The notes: a model not told the origin generated them from the letters alone. DNA of 64,000 nt from Ginsengibacter sp963792025 (GCA_963792025.1 CAWBUS010000004.1:1-64000); one strand, 5' to 3'. Counted from the first letter of the stretch, positions 47,097 through 56,707 are shown. Program-made: numbers and translations.

Positions 47097-48086
47097 TTAT
47101 TTTGCGATGCCCATTTTGGCCTCTATTGATAACGTAGCATGTGGTACTGCTCTTAAGCGGGCCTTATCGATCAACTTACCGGTAACCCTGCAGATGCCAT
47201 ATGTTTTGTTTTCTATTCTCATCATCGCTTTTTCCAGGTGATCGATAAAAGTTATTTGGCGACTGGCCATTTGGCTCAGTTGTTCTCTTTCCATACTAAG
47301 GCTCCCGTCTTCCATGGTCATGTAACGGTTGTCTGTATCATCACCACCCATTTCGTCTTTACGGGTAATAAGGCCTTGCAGGTAGCCTAATTCTTTTTTA
47401 GCCGTTTCCAGTTTCCTGGTTATTAATTCTCTGAATTCATTAAGTTCTGTATCACTGTATCTCATAGATGGTCCATTATTTTCTTCCGGAGCCTGGTCAA
47501 GAACTGATTTTACGAACTGGGGTTCGTATTTACGTGATTTTTCTGTATTTGTTTTGGGCATTACAAATGGTTTCGCTGGTTTTTTAGGCTCTGTTTTCGC
47601 GGTATTCTTCAATGCCTTTTTGAGTTCTTTTTGATGATCGTTGATGTTAACTACTGGTGCTTTTGCAATTGACTTTTCAACTGTTTTTTCGTGAGCGACA
47701 TGTTTCTTGCTCACCTTTGGCTCCGCAACCGATTTTTTTATCGGTATCGTGATTTTTTTAGTTAAAGTAGTTTTTTTTGCCTGGGCAGCGGTTTTTTCAA
47801 TGGGTTTATTTTTAGCCAATTTTTTGGGGACTGCTTTTTTTACAACTGGGTTAGCAGATTTTTTAGCCAGAGACGATTTATTAATAGGTTTAGCGACTTT
47901 CTTAACAGCAACGGCAGATTTATTAGATTGCTTTTTGACAACAATTTTTTTCGTTGAAGGTTTTTTGTCAGTCGCCTTTTTTGTAATACTGTTCTTTTTG
48001 CCTGAAGAAGCGACTTTCTTTGTACCAGCCTTCGAGGCGGCTGATTTCTTTACAACCTGACTTGCCTTTTTTTTCTGCGTAGCCAT
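47097..48086 (-). CDS. DksA/TraR-like protein with a histone-H1-like N-terminal tail
   Basis: 329 residues. The first about 170 residues are a Lys/Ala/Val-rich low-complexity tail with repeats such as KKAVPKKLAKNKPIEKTAAQAKK, like bacterial histone-H1-type DNA-binding tails. Residues about 200-329 form a DksA-like domain: coiled-coil EFRELITRKLETAKKELGYL and the degenerate zinc-finger region YGICRVTGKLIDKARLRAVPHATLSIEAK. Only one of the four usual zinc cysteines remains, so no C4 finger forms. Bacteroidota homologues share this loss. It lies 2 bp after ileS and is surely co-transcribed. It may act on RNA polymerase or the nucleoid; which of these is inference. Confidence 0.85.
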   Translation of the reverse strand: MATQKKKASQVVKKSAASKAGTKKVASSGKKNSITKKATDKKPSTKKIVVKKQSNKSAVAVKKVAKPINKSSLAKKSANPVVKKAVPKKLAKNKPIEKTAAQAKKTTLTKKITIPIKKSVAEPKVSKKHVAHEKTVEKSIAKAPVVNINDHQKELKKALKNTAKTEPKKPAKPFVMPKTNTEKSRKYEPQFVKSVLDQAPEENNGPSMRYSDTELNEFRELITRKLETAKKELGYLQGLITRKDEMGGDDTDNRYMTMEDGSLSMEREQLSQMASRQITFIDHLEKAMMRIENKTYGICRVTGKLIDKARLRAVPHATLSIEAKMGIAK

Positions 48087-48088
48087 AC

Positions 48089-51000
48089 TTACTTTCCTTT
48101 TTTAGTGACTGTTACTGTTAAAGAGTGATTGTTAACATCAATTGTGATGCCATCGGATAATTTTGGAACAAATTCAAGTTTATCTGCCAAAATTTCGGCG
48201 CAAATATAAGTATTAAATTCAGTAATTGGAACTATGGCCACATCGTCGTTAGCAACATTTACAACAATTTTGTCAGTTAAATCAAAATCTTTCTCCTTTC
48301 GCAAAGTTTGAATGCGATTGATAAATTCCCTTGCAAATCCTTCATTCCTGAGATTTTCTGACAATACTGTGTCTAAAGCAACTGTCAGATTGCCCTTTAC
48401 GGCAACCTCAAATCCCGGGATCTCATTAGTTGAAACTTCAATATCTTCTGCTGTTATTATGACGGGGTTTTCTTTTTTGTGTTGGTAATCAGTATTTAGC
48501 ACAAAATCTCCCAAAAGAATTCTATCGATCTCTCCATCACTAAGTTGCTGAATTCTTTCCGCGGCCCATTTCATTTTAGAGCCCAGTTTTTTGCCCAAAG
48601 TTTTAAAATTAGCCTTCGCCCTCTTTTTAATGAAATTGTTATTAGCCTGTAATAGCTCAATTTCTTTAATATTTGTTTCTGACTTAATGATGTTCTCTAC
48701 CATTCTTATTTTTTTGGCAAAAGCATCATCTATTGCCGGAATGATTACTTTTTGAAGCGGCTGCCTTACTTTAATTCCAACCTGCCCACCCGGCAAATTC
48801 ACTTTTTTTCGTAACGATAGAATTAGAGACGACACGTCCTGGGCCAATTGCATACGTTCTTCCAGGTTTTTATCCATTAGCGTTGCATCGGCAGTAGGAA
48901 AATCGCTTACATGAACTGAAGATGCCGCAAACTGGCTTGTAGCTTTGTTGAGATTTGTAAAAAGCCAATCGGCAAAAAATGGCGCAATGGGAGCAATAAG
49001 CCTGCTCATTACCTGGAGGCATTCATAAAGGGTTTGATATGCACAAATTTTATCGTGTTCGTATTCTCCTTTCCAAAATCTCCGGCGTGAAAGCCGGACA
49101 TACCAGTTACTTAAATGTTCATCAAGGAAATATTCAATAGCTCTACCGGCCTGGGTAGGTTCATAGTCATCCATGTTTTTTGTTACTGATTCAACAAGGG
49201 TATTCAGTGAAGAAATAATCCACCTGTCAATTTCCGGGCGATCATTTACAGGGATATATTTTTCGTTAAAAGCAAAACCATCCACATTAGCATACAAAGC
49301 AAAAAATTGGTAGGTATTGTAAAGCGTTCCAAAAAATTTTCGCTGCACTTCTTTTATGCCTTCCAGGTCAAATTTTAAACTATCCCATGGCGATGCGTTT
49401 GTTATAAGATACCATCTGGTAGCGTCAGGTCCGAATATTTCCAGCGTTTCAAACGGGTCGACGATGTTACCGAGTCGCTTACTCATTTTAACGCCATTTT
49501 TATCCAGCACCAGGCCGTTACTAATCACAGTTTTGTAAGCAACACTGTCAAATAACAAGGCCGCCAAAACATGCAGCGTATAAAACCACCCTCTTGTTTG
49601 GTCAACGCCTTCGGCAATAAAATCTGCCGGGAAGTTTCGCTCAAATTCTTCTTTATTTTCAAAAGGGAAATGCCATTGTGCATAAGGCATGGCGCCACTA
49701 TCGAACCAAACATCAATAAGATCATCGACTCTGGCGTAAAGATTTATGTCATCTAATGACCCATTTCTCGCAAAAACAATTCTATCAACATCAGGTTTAT
49801 GAAAATCTACTGTATTAATATTTTCGTCATTAATTTCCGTGATGTAATTTTCAATTGGTTTTAAACTAAACCTAAATTTATCAATTAGAAGTTCTTTATT
49901 AAAACCATTTTTTTCAACTAATTTTCTCAGAGAATAAAAATCTATGAACTCAAAGCTATTGGGATGAAATTGATTATCGTTGTTGTGTTGATTAATTTTA
50001 TTTTGTAAATCTGGATCATTATTCAAAATATCTTTTGAAATTTTTTTAAAATCAACTATAAAGCCTTTACAATTCCACCCACCTGTCGAAGAAATATTTT
50101 TTAAATCGTTCTTTGATCCAATACATATTTGATCAAAAGGATTATTTATTCTTTTTTCATCAAAAAAATTCCTATTTGTGCCTTCTGATTTATAATTTAA
50201 ATCTGGATCCACTTGGCCACATTTCCATATCGGCAACGGAGTTCCCCAGAAACGGCTGCGGCTTAGGTTCCAGTCAACCATATTTTCCAGCCAATTACCA
50301 AACCTTCCCGTTCCGGTGGAAGCTGGTTTCCAGTTAATGGTATTATTTAATTCAACCATCCGTTCTTTGGCCGCCGTTGTTTTTATAAACCATGCATCTA
50401 GCGGATAATAAATTATTGGCTTGTCGGTTCGCCAGCAATGTGGATAATTGTGCTCGTATTTTTCTACCTTAAAGGCACGATTTTCTTTTTTTAGTTTGAC
50501 GGAAATATCAACATTTACATCAGTGTAATGTGGGTCATCTTTATAATTTTTTACAAAGCGGCCACTGAATTCTCCAACACCATCTACAAATTTCCCTTCC
50601 TTATCTACAAGAGTCAATATACCGAGATTATTTTTTTTACCTGCTTTAAAATCATCAGCACCAAAGGCTGGAGCAGTATGCACAACACCAGTTCCATCTT
50701 CTGTAGTAACAAAATCTCCTGTAATAACTCTGAAGGGTTTTGCATCAGGAGTTATTTCACGAATCTTTTCTAAAGTATTTGCTTCGGATGGAAGTAATTG
50801 TTCATAATGCGAATCATTCAACCACCAACCTTTAAATTCATATAGAATTTTCCAAGGGAGGTATTCTCCTTTCTTAAATCTAAAATTTTCAGCATCTCGT
50901 TCATTCATTAAATTTTGAAAATCTTCAAATTCTTGCTTATTACTTTCTACATGCGAAAAATATTTATTAACAAGTGCTTTTGCTAATATTACATTTGCCG

Positions 51001-51865
51001 GCAAATGTGTATATGGGTTAAATGTTTTTATTAAAACATAATCGATATTATGCCCAACAGTTAATCCAAGATTGGATGGAAGTGTCCATGGAGTTGTTGT
51101 CCATGCAAGAAAAAATATATCATGAGATGTTGAACCAATGTTATCCCATTCATCATTAACTATATTTAAAAATGACTCATAAGACGCGTTTCTGATATTT
51201 GCTGCAGGTGATGGTTTCATTTTAAACATCGCCACCACACTTGTATCCTTTACATCCTTGTAAGTCCCCGGCTGATTTAATTCATGCGAACTTAAGCCTG
51301 TACCTGCAGCAGGTGAGTAAGGTTGTATGCTAACACTTTCATACAGAAATCCTTTTTTATACAATTCTTTCAGGCACCACCAAAGTGATTCAATATAATT
51401 ATTTTCAAAAGTGATATAAGGATGATCGAGATCAACCCAATAGCCCATTTTTTGCGTTAACTCATCCCATTTGTCTTTAAACTTCAGGACTTCCCTTCGG
51501 CAGGTAGCATTATATTCTTCAACAGTTATTTTCTTGCCAATGTCTTCTTTTGTAATGCCCAATAATTTTTCAACACCTAATTCAACTGGCAAGCCATGAG
51601 TATCCCAGCCGCCTTTACGTTTTACCTGGTAACCACGCATTGTTTTATAACGGCATACAAGGTCTTTCAGCGTTCTGGAAATTACATGATGTATGCCGGG
51701 CATCCCGTTGGCACTTGGCGGTCCTTCATAAAACACAAAGGCTGGGCTGCCTTCCCGGTTGGTGATGCTTTTTTCAAAAGTTTTTTCTTTTTCCCAAATT
51801 GCCAGTGTTTCGTCTGCTATATGCGTTAAATTCAACTGGCTGTATTCAGGGTATATTCTCTTCAT
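48089..51865 (-). CDS. ileS: Isoleucyl-tRNA synthetase
   Basis: 1258 residues, longer than the usual Bacteroidota enzyme (about 1100-1150 from memory). The HIGH motif appears as GIHH in PSANGMPGIHHVISR, and KMSKR in LDKNGVKMSKRLGN; the editing domain (CP1) lies in residues about 200-450. Between WKCGQ and DDLIDVWFDSG (about 49750-50210) there is an expanded insert of about 155 residues, AT-rich and full of Asn, Lys and Ile. It charges tRNA-Ile with isoleucine. Downstream DksA-like gene 2 bp away. Intact. Confidence 0.97.
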   Translation of the reverse strand: MKRIYPEYSQLNLTHIADETLAIWEKEKTFEKSITNREGSPAFVFYEGPPSANGMPGIHHVISRTLKDLVCRYKTMRGYQVKRKGGWDTHGLPVELGVEKLLGITKEDIGKKITVEEYNATCRREVLKFKDKWDELTQKMGYWVDLDHPYITFENNYIESLWWCLKELYKKGFLYESVSIQPYSPAAGTGLSSHELNQPGTYKDVKDTSVVAMFKMKPSPAANIRNASYESFLNIVNDEWDNIGSTSHDIFFLAWTTTPWTLPSNLGLTVGHNIDYVLIKTFNPYTHLPANVILAKALVNKYFSHVESNKQEFEDFQNLMNERDAENFRFKKGEYLPWKILYEFKGWWLNDSHYEQLLPSEANTLEKIREITPDAKPFRVITGDFVTTEDGTGVVHTAPAFGADDFKAGKKNNLGILTLVDKEGKFVDGVGEFSGRFVKNYKDDPHYTDVNVDISVKLKKENRAFKVEKYEHNYPHCWRTDKPIIYYPLDAWFIKTTAAKERMVELNNTINWKPASTGTGRFGNWLENMVDWNLSRSRFWGTPLPIWKCGQVDPDLNYKSEGTNRNFFDEKRINNPFDQICIGSKNDLKNISSTGGWNCKGFIVDFKKISKDILNNDPDLQNKINQHNNDNQFHPNSFEFIDFYSLRKLVEKNGFNKELLIDKFRFSLKPIENYITEINDENINTVDFHKPDVDRIVFARNGSLDDINLYARVDDLIDVWFDSGAMPYAQWHFPFENKEEFERNFPADFIAEGVDQTRGWFYTLHVLAALLFDSVAYKTVISNGLVLDKNGVKMSKRLGNIVDPFETLEIFGPDATRWYLITNASPWDSLKFDLEGIKEVQRKFFGTLYNTYQFFALYANVDGFAFNEKYIPVNDRPEIDRWIISSLNTLVESVTKNMDDYEPTQAGRAIEYFLDEHLSNWYVRLSRRRFWKGEYEHDKICAYQTLYECLQVMSRLIAPIAPFFADWLFTNLNKATSQFAASSVHVSDFPTADATLMDKNLEERMQLAQDVSSLILSLRKKVNLPGGQVGIKVRQPLQKVIIPAIDDAFAKKIRMVENIIKSETNIKEIELLQANNNFIKKRAKANFKTLGKKLGSKMKWAAERIQQLSDGEIDRILLGDFVLNTDYQHKKENPVIITAEDIEVSTNEIPGFEVAVKGNLTVALDTVLSENLRNEGFAREFINRIQTLRKEKDFDLTDKIVVNVANDDVAIVPITEFNTYICAEILADKLEFVPKLSDGITIDVNNHSLTVTVTKKGK

Positions 51866-51895
51866 TTCTAACCTTTCTTTATTTTAAAAAGATGG

Positions 51896-51903
51896 CAAAG
51901 GTA
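51896..51903 (-). promoter_or_regulatory. -7 promoter element of ileS
   Basis: On the minus strand TACCTTTG matches TAnnTTTG exactly, 31 bp before the ileS ATG at 51865. A purine-rich stretch AAAGAAAGG lies between the two. No -33 TTTG is at the usual distance. Confidence 0.5.
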
Positions 51904-52139
51904 AGAAATTACCATGCTATAAAAATTGACAAAATAGGTGTTGGGTTAACATAAAGTCCGGTTTGTGTAGCCGGTTACCCAGATTGAAATTTCGGGATGT
52001 GGAAAATAATTAGGCAAAAAAATTAAGTTAAAAAGCTCTGTTCAACTAAATATTGGGAGGTTTTTAAGGCTTGAAACAGAACGAATGGATTTTTCAGATT
52101 TCATTTGGCATAATATTGGTCTACTAGGTTTTGCTGTAC
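51904..52139. other. Intergenic sequence before the candidate RNA
   Basis: About 240 bp between the ileS promoter and the candidate RNA. No gene seen. It holds only a possible -33 TTTG (52104-52107) and -7-like TAGGTTTTG (52125-52133) for the plus-strand transcript. Confidence 0.4.
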
Positions 52140-52312
52140 AAAACGATTATATCCTTTCATACAGAGAGTTTATATGGCCGTTGCTAACGGAAAAACCCCT
52201 GATAATTCTTAAGGCTCAAGAATTCTTTTGTATAGTGATGTAAGAATCATAGAAGCTTTTGCTAATAAAAGTTTTTATTAGGGTGGGCGAAGGTTAATTC
52301 CTTCGCTTTTTT
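52140..52312 (+). ncRNA. Candidate structured non-coding RNA
   Basis: No plus-strand gene precedes the terminator at 52287-52312, yet the 170 bp before it fold into a closed structure. Segments GATT and ATATC (52145-52153) pair with GATGT and AATC (52237-52248). ATACAGAG (52159-52166) pairs with TTTTGTAT (52226-52233, two G-U). Inside are the hairpins CCGTT/AACGG (52178-52190) and AATTCTT/AAGAATT (52204-52224). A further hairpin CTAATAAA/TTTATTAG (52262-52281) precedes the terminator. Promoter-like TTTG and TAGGTTTTG lie just upstream. The size would suit a 6S RNA, but I cannot identify it. It is convergent with hemL. Confidence 0.5.
52287..52312 (+). terminator. Terminator of the candidate RNA
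   Basis: GCGAAGG (52287-52293), loop TTAATT, CCTTCGC (52300-52306), then six T. The T tract is only on the plus strand, so it should not serve hemL, which is convergent here. Confidence 0.85.
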
Positions 52313-52341
52313 ATTATTTACCGATTGAATCTTAATATGGT

Positions 52342-53628
52342 TTAGTAAGAAAATTTTTCAGCAGCGCGAATCGTTCGGTCTAAATCTTCATAACTCAAAG
52401 CATTGCTTAAAAACCAACTTTCGTAGCCAGATGGAGGAAGATAAACTCCATTTTCAAGCATGTGGTGAAAAAATTTATTGAATAAGGAAATATCAGCTTT
52501 TGAAGCGGTTTCGAAATCAACAACATCATGATTGCAAAAATGTAAACTCATCATACTTCCAAAGCGATTGATGCGATGAGGTACTTTTTTATCAGTAAGA
52601 ATCTTATGTAGGCCATTTTCGAGGTATGCAGTTTTTTCATCAAGTTCATTATAGGTTGACGGATTGTTTTTTAATTCTGTAAGCATGGTATACCCGGCAA
52701 TCATGGCGATTGGATTTCCACTCAATGTTCCTGCCTGGTATACGTTTCCTAATGGAGCAATGTGTTGCATAATTTCTTTTTTTCCGCCGAATGCGCCCAC
52801 AGGCAAGCCGCCGCCAATTACTTTACCATAAGTAACAAGATCTGCATTTATTTTCAAAGCTTCCTGGGCGCCTCCTTTTGCTAAACGGAAACCAGTCATC
52901 ACTTCATCGAAAATGTAAACGATTCCTTCATCGTGGCATAACTTTCGTAATCCCTGGAGGTAACCTGGTTGAGGCAAAATGCAGCCCATATTTCCAACTA
53001 CAGGTTCAGTTATGATAGCGGCAACTTCACCTTTATTTTCTGCTATTAATTTTTCTACTGCTTCAAGGTTGTTGTAAGGAGCTGTAAGTGTGTCATTGGC
53101 CACACCGCCGGTAACTCCGGGAACGGTTTGAATATTTAAAGTAGCCATTCCGCTTCCTGCCTTAACTAAAAAGCAATCGGCATGGCCATGATAACAACCT
53201 TCGAATTTTATGATTTTATTTCTTCCGGTATAACCCCTTGCCAACCTAACGGCACTCATACACGCTTCTGTACCACTGCTTACCATTCTAATTAAATCAA
53301 CATTGGCAGCCATGCTTTTTATGAGTTCTGCCATTTCAATTTCCAACTCTGTTGGAGCACCAAACGAAGTAGAATATTCAGCTTTTGCCTGTATGGCTTT
53401 TACCACGGGTTCATAAGCATGGCCAAGAATCATTGGCCCCCATGAATTAATGTAATCTATGTATCGATTGCCATCCTCATCATACAAATAAGCACCTTTT
53501 GCTTTCTTAATAAAAACAGGTGTACCCCCAACACTTTTAAAGGCACGCACGGGTGAATTTACTCCACCGGGAATTGATTGTTGCGCCCTTAAAAAAAGTT
53601 GTTTACTGCGATTGCTTGTGTAAGTCAT
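52342..53628 (-). CDS. hemL: Glutamate-1-semialdehyde 2,1-aminomutase
   Basis: 428 residues. PLP lysine in VTYGKVIGGGLPVGAFGGKK, and family blocks SGTEACMSAVRLARGYTGR and FDEVMTGFRLAKGG. It converts glutamate-1-semialdehyde to 5-aminolevulinate, the second step of the C5 pathway after HemA. Last gene of the hemA-to-hemL run, 64 bp after hemB. The stop is followed by the terminator region of the convergent candidate RNA. Intact, with the usual ALxYEDLDRTIRAAE C-terminus. Confidence 0.97.
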   Translation of the reverse strand: MTYTSNRSKQLFLRAQQSIPGGVNSPVRAFKSVGGTPVFIKKAKGAYLYDEDGNRYIDYINSWGPMILGHAYEPVVKAIQAKAEYSTSFGAPTELEIEMAELIKSMAANVDLIRMVSSGTEACMSAVRLARGYTGRNKIIKFEGCYHGHADCFLVKAGSGMATLNIQTVPGVTGGVANDTLTAPYNNLEAVEKLIAENKGEVAAIITEPVVGNMGCILPQPGYLQGLRKLCHDEGIVYIFDEVMTGFRLAKGGAQEALKINADLVTYGKVIGGGLPVGAFGGKKEIMQHIAPLGNVYQAGTLSGNPIAMIAGYTMLTELKNNPSTYNELDEKTAYLENGLHKILTDKKVPHRINRFGSMMSLHFCNHDVVDFETASKADISLFNKFFHHMLENGVYLPPSGYESWFLSNALSYEDLDRTIRAAEKFSY

Positions 53629-53692
53629 AATTATTTCAAAGTGAGAAGAGTAAAATATGTAAAATGAAAGCGTTATTTTTTTGCAAGCAGCG

Positions 53693-54667
53693 TTATCGCA
53701 ACAATTTCACGGCGTCTTTTGCAAAGTAAGTCGCAATTAAATCTGCGCCAGCCCGTTTAATAGATGTAAGACATTCGAGAATAGCTTTATCCTCGTTGAG
53801 CCAGCCCATTTTTGCGGCGGCTTTAATCATAGCATATTCACCGCTTACATGGTAAGCGCTAACGGGAAGGGTTACACTATCTTTAACTTCACGGATGATA
53901 TCAAGATAAGCCATCGCTGGTTTAACCATAATAATATCAGCCCCTTCTTCTTCATCCATAACTGCTTCTTTTATTGCTTCAACGCGATTGGCATAATTCA
54001 TTTGATACGTTTTTTTATCGCCAAATCCCGGGGCTGAATCCAGTGCATCTCTAAATGGTCCGTAAAAACAGGAAGCATATTTTGCGCTATAGGCCATGAT
54101 GCCTGTTTTGGTGAAATTATTTTTTTCCAAAACTTCCCTTATTGCACCAATACGTCCATCCATCATATCACTGGGCGCCACAAAATCTGCTCCTGCTTTT
54201 GCATGGCTGAGGCTCATTTTTACCAGGGCTTCAACGGTTGGATCATTTACAATTTCTCCATTCTCTACAATTCCGTCATGACCGTAAGATGAATAAGGAT
54301 CAAGCGCAACATCAGTCATAACAACCATTTCCGGCAACGCATTTTTTATAGCTTTGATACTTCGTTGCATTAAGCCATCATCATTCCATGCTTCTTTGCC
54401 GGTATTATCTTTTAATTCATCAGGCGCCTTTATAAATAATAAAACGCTTTTTATTCCCAGGCTCCATAATTCAGTAACTTCCTTTATTGTATTATCAATT
54501 GAATACCGGTAATAGCCTGGCATCGATGGAATTTCAAATGAAACGTTTTCACCTTCATCAATAAATAAAGGTGCGATAAAATCGTTTGGTGTCAGGGCGG
54601 TTTCCGCAACCATAATTCTTATGGAGGGAGATTGGCGGAGAATTCTGTTTCTTCTTTGTAAATACAT
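53693..54667 (-). CDS. hemB: Porphobilinogen synthase (delta-aminolevulinic acid dehydratase)
   Basis: 324 residues. The two active-site lysines are in MAYSAKYASCFYGPFRDA and IIMVKPAMAYLDIIREVKD. The metal-switch segment is DVALDPYSSYGHDG, with Asp/Ala replacing the zinc-binding cysteines, so this is the magnesium-type enzyme. It condenses two 5-aminolevulinates to porphobilinogen. 23 bp after hemF in the same operon. Intact. Confidence 0.97.
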   Translation of the reverse strand: MYLQRRNRILRQSPSIRIMVAETALTPNDFIAPLFIDEGENVSFEIPSMPGYYRYSIDNTIKEVTELWSLGIKSVLLFIKAPDELKDNTGKEAWNDDGLMQRSIKAIKNALPEMVVMTDVALDPYSSYGHDGIVENGEIVNDPTVEALVKMSLSHAKAGADFVAPSDMMDGRIGAIREVLEKNNFTKTGIMAYSAKYASCFYGPFRDALDSAPGFGDKKTYQMNYANRVEAIKEAVMDEEEGADIIMVKPAMAYLDIIREVKDSVTLPVSAYHVSGEYAMIKAAAKMGWLNEDKAILECLTSIKRAGADLIATYFAKDAVKLLR

Positions 54668-54690
54668 AAGTTGTTATTAAGAATGTAAAG

Positions 54691-55635
54691 TCAGCCCGCA
54701 ACCCATTCTACCGGATGCAAACAAACCTGTAATAATTTATCTTCTTCACTGCCTTGTTCAGGAGCGTAATCATAAACCCATCTTGCTCTTGGCGGAAGAC
54801 TCATCAAAATACTTTCTGTTCTGCCATTTGTTTTTAAACCGAACAATGTCCCGCGATCGTGAATTAAATTAAATTCCACATAGCGGCCTCTTCTTATTTC
54901 CTGCCATTTAATTTCCCGGTCGCCATAAATTGAATTTTTTCTTTTCTGTACGATGGGTAAATAGGCATCTAAAAAGGCATTGCCATTAGCTTGTTGAAAT
55001 TTAAATAAATTATCTGCCTCATCTTCATTGGCAGGTCTTAAGTAATCATAAAAAACGCCACCGATTCCACGCATTTCATTACTACGATGAGCATTGGTAA
55101 AATATGCATCACACTCTTTTTTATACTTTGGGTAAAGATCTTGTCCAAAATTATCCATCGCATTTTTTATAGTTTGATGAAAATGTTTTGCATCTTCTTC
55201 AAATAAATAATAAGGCGTAAGATCAGTGCCGCCACCAAACCAACGATCGATAACGTTTCCCTCTTCATCATATAGTTCAAAATAGCGCCAGTTAGCATGA
55301 ACAGTTGGCACAAAAGGATTAACAGGATGTATAACTAACGATAACCCACAAGCGAACCATTTACTGCCTTCTAATTTTAATTGCCTGCGCATTAAATCAG
55401 TCACGTTTCCATAAACAACAGAAGTATTTACGCCTCCCTTTTCAAATGCATCTCCGTTTTCAATAACTCTTGTAATGCCACCACCGCCTTCACCTCCATC
55501 CCTTTTCCATTCGTCTTTTATAAATTTTTTTTTTCCATCCTCATCAGCTAATCCAACACATATTTTTTCCTGGAGATTATAGATATAATCGACCCACTTC
55601 TCTTTAAATTCTTTCGCTGTTGTTTTATACAACAT
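54691..55635 (-). CDS. hemF: Oxygen-dependent coproporphyrinogen III oxidase
   Basis: 314 residues. Diagnostic stretches GGGGITRVIENGDAFEKGGVN, VHANWRYFELY and MRGIGGVFYDYL, and the C-terminal FGLKTNGRTESILMSLPPRA. It oxidatively decarboxylates coproporphyrinogen III to protoporphyrinogen IX with O2, which implies at least microaerobic heme synthesis. No oxygen-independent HemN is in the window. It follows hemE by 40 bp. The start at 55635 is the first ATG in frame. Confidence 0.97.
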   Translation of the reverse strand: MLYKTTAKEFKEKWVDYIYNLQEKICVGLADEDGKKKFIKDEWKRDGGEGGGGITRVIENGDAFEKGGVNTSVVYGNVTDLMRRQLKLEGSKWFACGLSLVIHPVNPFVPTVHANWRYFELYDEEGNVIDRWFGGGTDLTPYYLFEEDAKHFHQTIKNAMDNFGQDLYPKYKKECDAYFTNAHRSNEMRGIGGVFYDYLRPANEDEADNLFKFQQANGNAFLDAYLPIVQKRKNSIYGDREIKWQEIRRGRYVEFNLIHDRGTLFGLKTNGRTESILMSLPPRARWVYDYAPEQGSEEDKLLQVCLHPVEWVAG

Positions 55636-55675
55636 ATTTTTACTACAATATTTTATTTAATTATTCTTGATAAAA

Positions 55676-56707
55676 TTATTGTCCATATTCTTTTACTGCT
55701 TCAACAAAAGCCTTTGCGTTTTCAACCGGAACATTTGGTGTAATGCCATGCCCTAAATTGGCAATATAATTTTGAACGCCAAATTCATTGATCATTTCTT
55801 TCACGGCTTTTTTAATTTCAGCAACAGGCATCAATAATTTAGCCGGATCAAAATTGCCCTGTAAAACAATTTTATTTCCTGTTAATTCCCTTGCCATTTT
55901 TGGTGAAATGCACCAGTCCAGCCCTAATCCCGAAGCGCTGCTGTCGCTTAACTCTTTTAATGCATACCAACTTCCTTTAGGAAACAAAATAACCGGTGCG
56001 CTTTCTTTTAAAGCATCAGCAATCTGTACTAAATACGGCTGTGCAAAAACTTTAAAATCACCCGGACTTAAACAACCACTCCAGCTATCAAAAACCTGCA
56101 GAGCATCTGCTCCTGCTATTTCCTGAGCTTTTAAATAGGCAATGGTTGTATCTGTAATTTTCTGCAGCAATTGGTGGGCAAGATTAGAATCTGTATAACA
56201 AAACTGTTTTGCTTTATCCCATGTTTTACTGCCTTTGCCTTCAACCATATAACACAATATTGTCCAGGGAGCGCCGGCAAAACCTATCAATGGAACCCGG
56301 CCATTTAATTCCTTTTTGGTAAGCGCCAATGCATTTGTTACATAGTTTAAAGCTTCTTCAACATTGTCAGTAATTAATGCGTCAATATCTTTTTGAGATT
56401 TTATAACGTTTGGCAACAATGGCCCTTTACCTTCTTCCATTAAAACTTCTACGCCCATTGCTTGAGGAATCACCAGTATATCAGAAAAAATTATTGCTGC
56501 GTCTACTCCTACCTGTTGCACAGGTTGCAGTGTAATTTCACAAGCCAGTTCCGGTGTTTGCACCCGGGTGAAAAAATCATATTTCTCCCTTAATTTGATA
56601 TAGTCCGGTAAATATCTTCCGGCCTGGCGCATCATCCATACGGGTGGACGTTCTACTTTTTCTTTTCTTAAAGTCCTTAATAATAAATCGTTTTTTAGTT
56701 GTTGCAT
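55676..56707 (-). CDS. hemE: Uroporphyrinogen decarboxylase
   Basis: 343 residues. The N-terminal signature RPPVWMMRQAGRYLPDY carries the substrate-binding arginines, and the second signature is seen in GFAGAPWTILCYMVEGKG. The catalytic Asp is expected in IIFSDILVIPQAMG. It converts uroporphyrinogen III to coproporphyrinogen III. Its start is the base next to the hemD stop (56707/56708), so the two are translationally coupled. Intact. Confidence 0.97.
   Translation of the reverse strand: MQQLKNDLLLRTLRKEKVERPPVWMMRQAGRYLPDYIKLREKYDFFTRVQTPELACEITLQPVQQVGVDAAIIFSDILVIPQAMGVEVLMEEGKGPLLPNVIKSQKDIDALITDNVEEALNYVTNALALTKKELNGRVPLIGFAGAPWTILCYMVEGKGSKTWDKAKQFCYTDSNLAHQLLQKITDTTIAYLKAQEIAGADALQVFDSWSGCLSPGDFKVFAQPYLVQIADALKESAPVILFPKGSWYALKELSDSSASGLGLDWCISPKMARELTGNKIVLQGNFDPAKLLMPVAEIKKAVKEMINEFGVQNYIANLGHGITPNVPVENAKAFVEAVKEYGQ

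Noticed and set aside
47707..48060. Plus-strand open frame of 117 residues
   Set aside because: It is the antisense of the Lys/Ala-rich repeat tail of the DksA-like gene. Low-complexity sequence creates such open frames, and it has no start signal or family resemblance.
52140..52312. Naming the candidate RNA as 6S RNA
   Set aside because: The size fits, but the visible fold is multi-branched and I cannot verify a central bubble or covariation.
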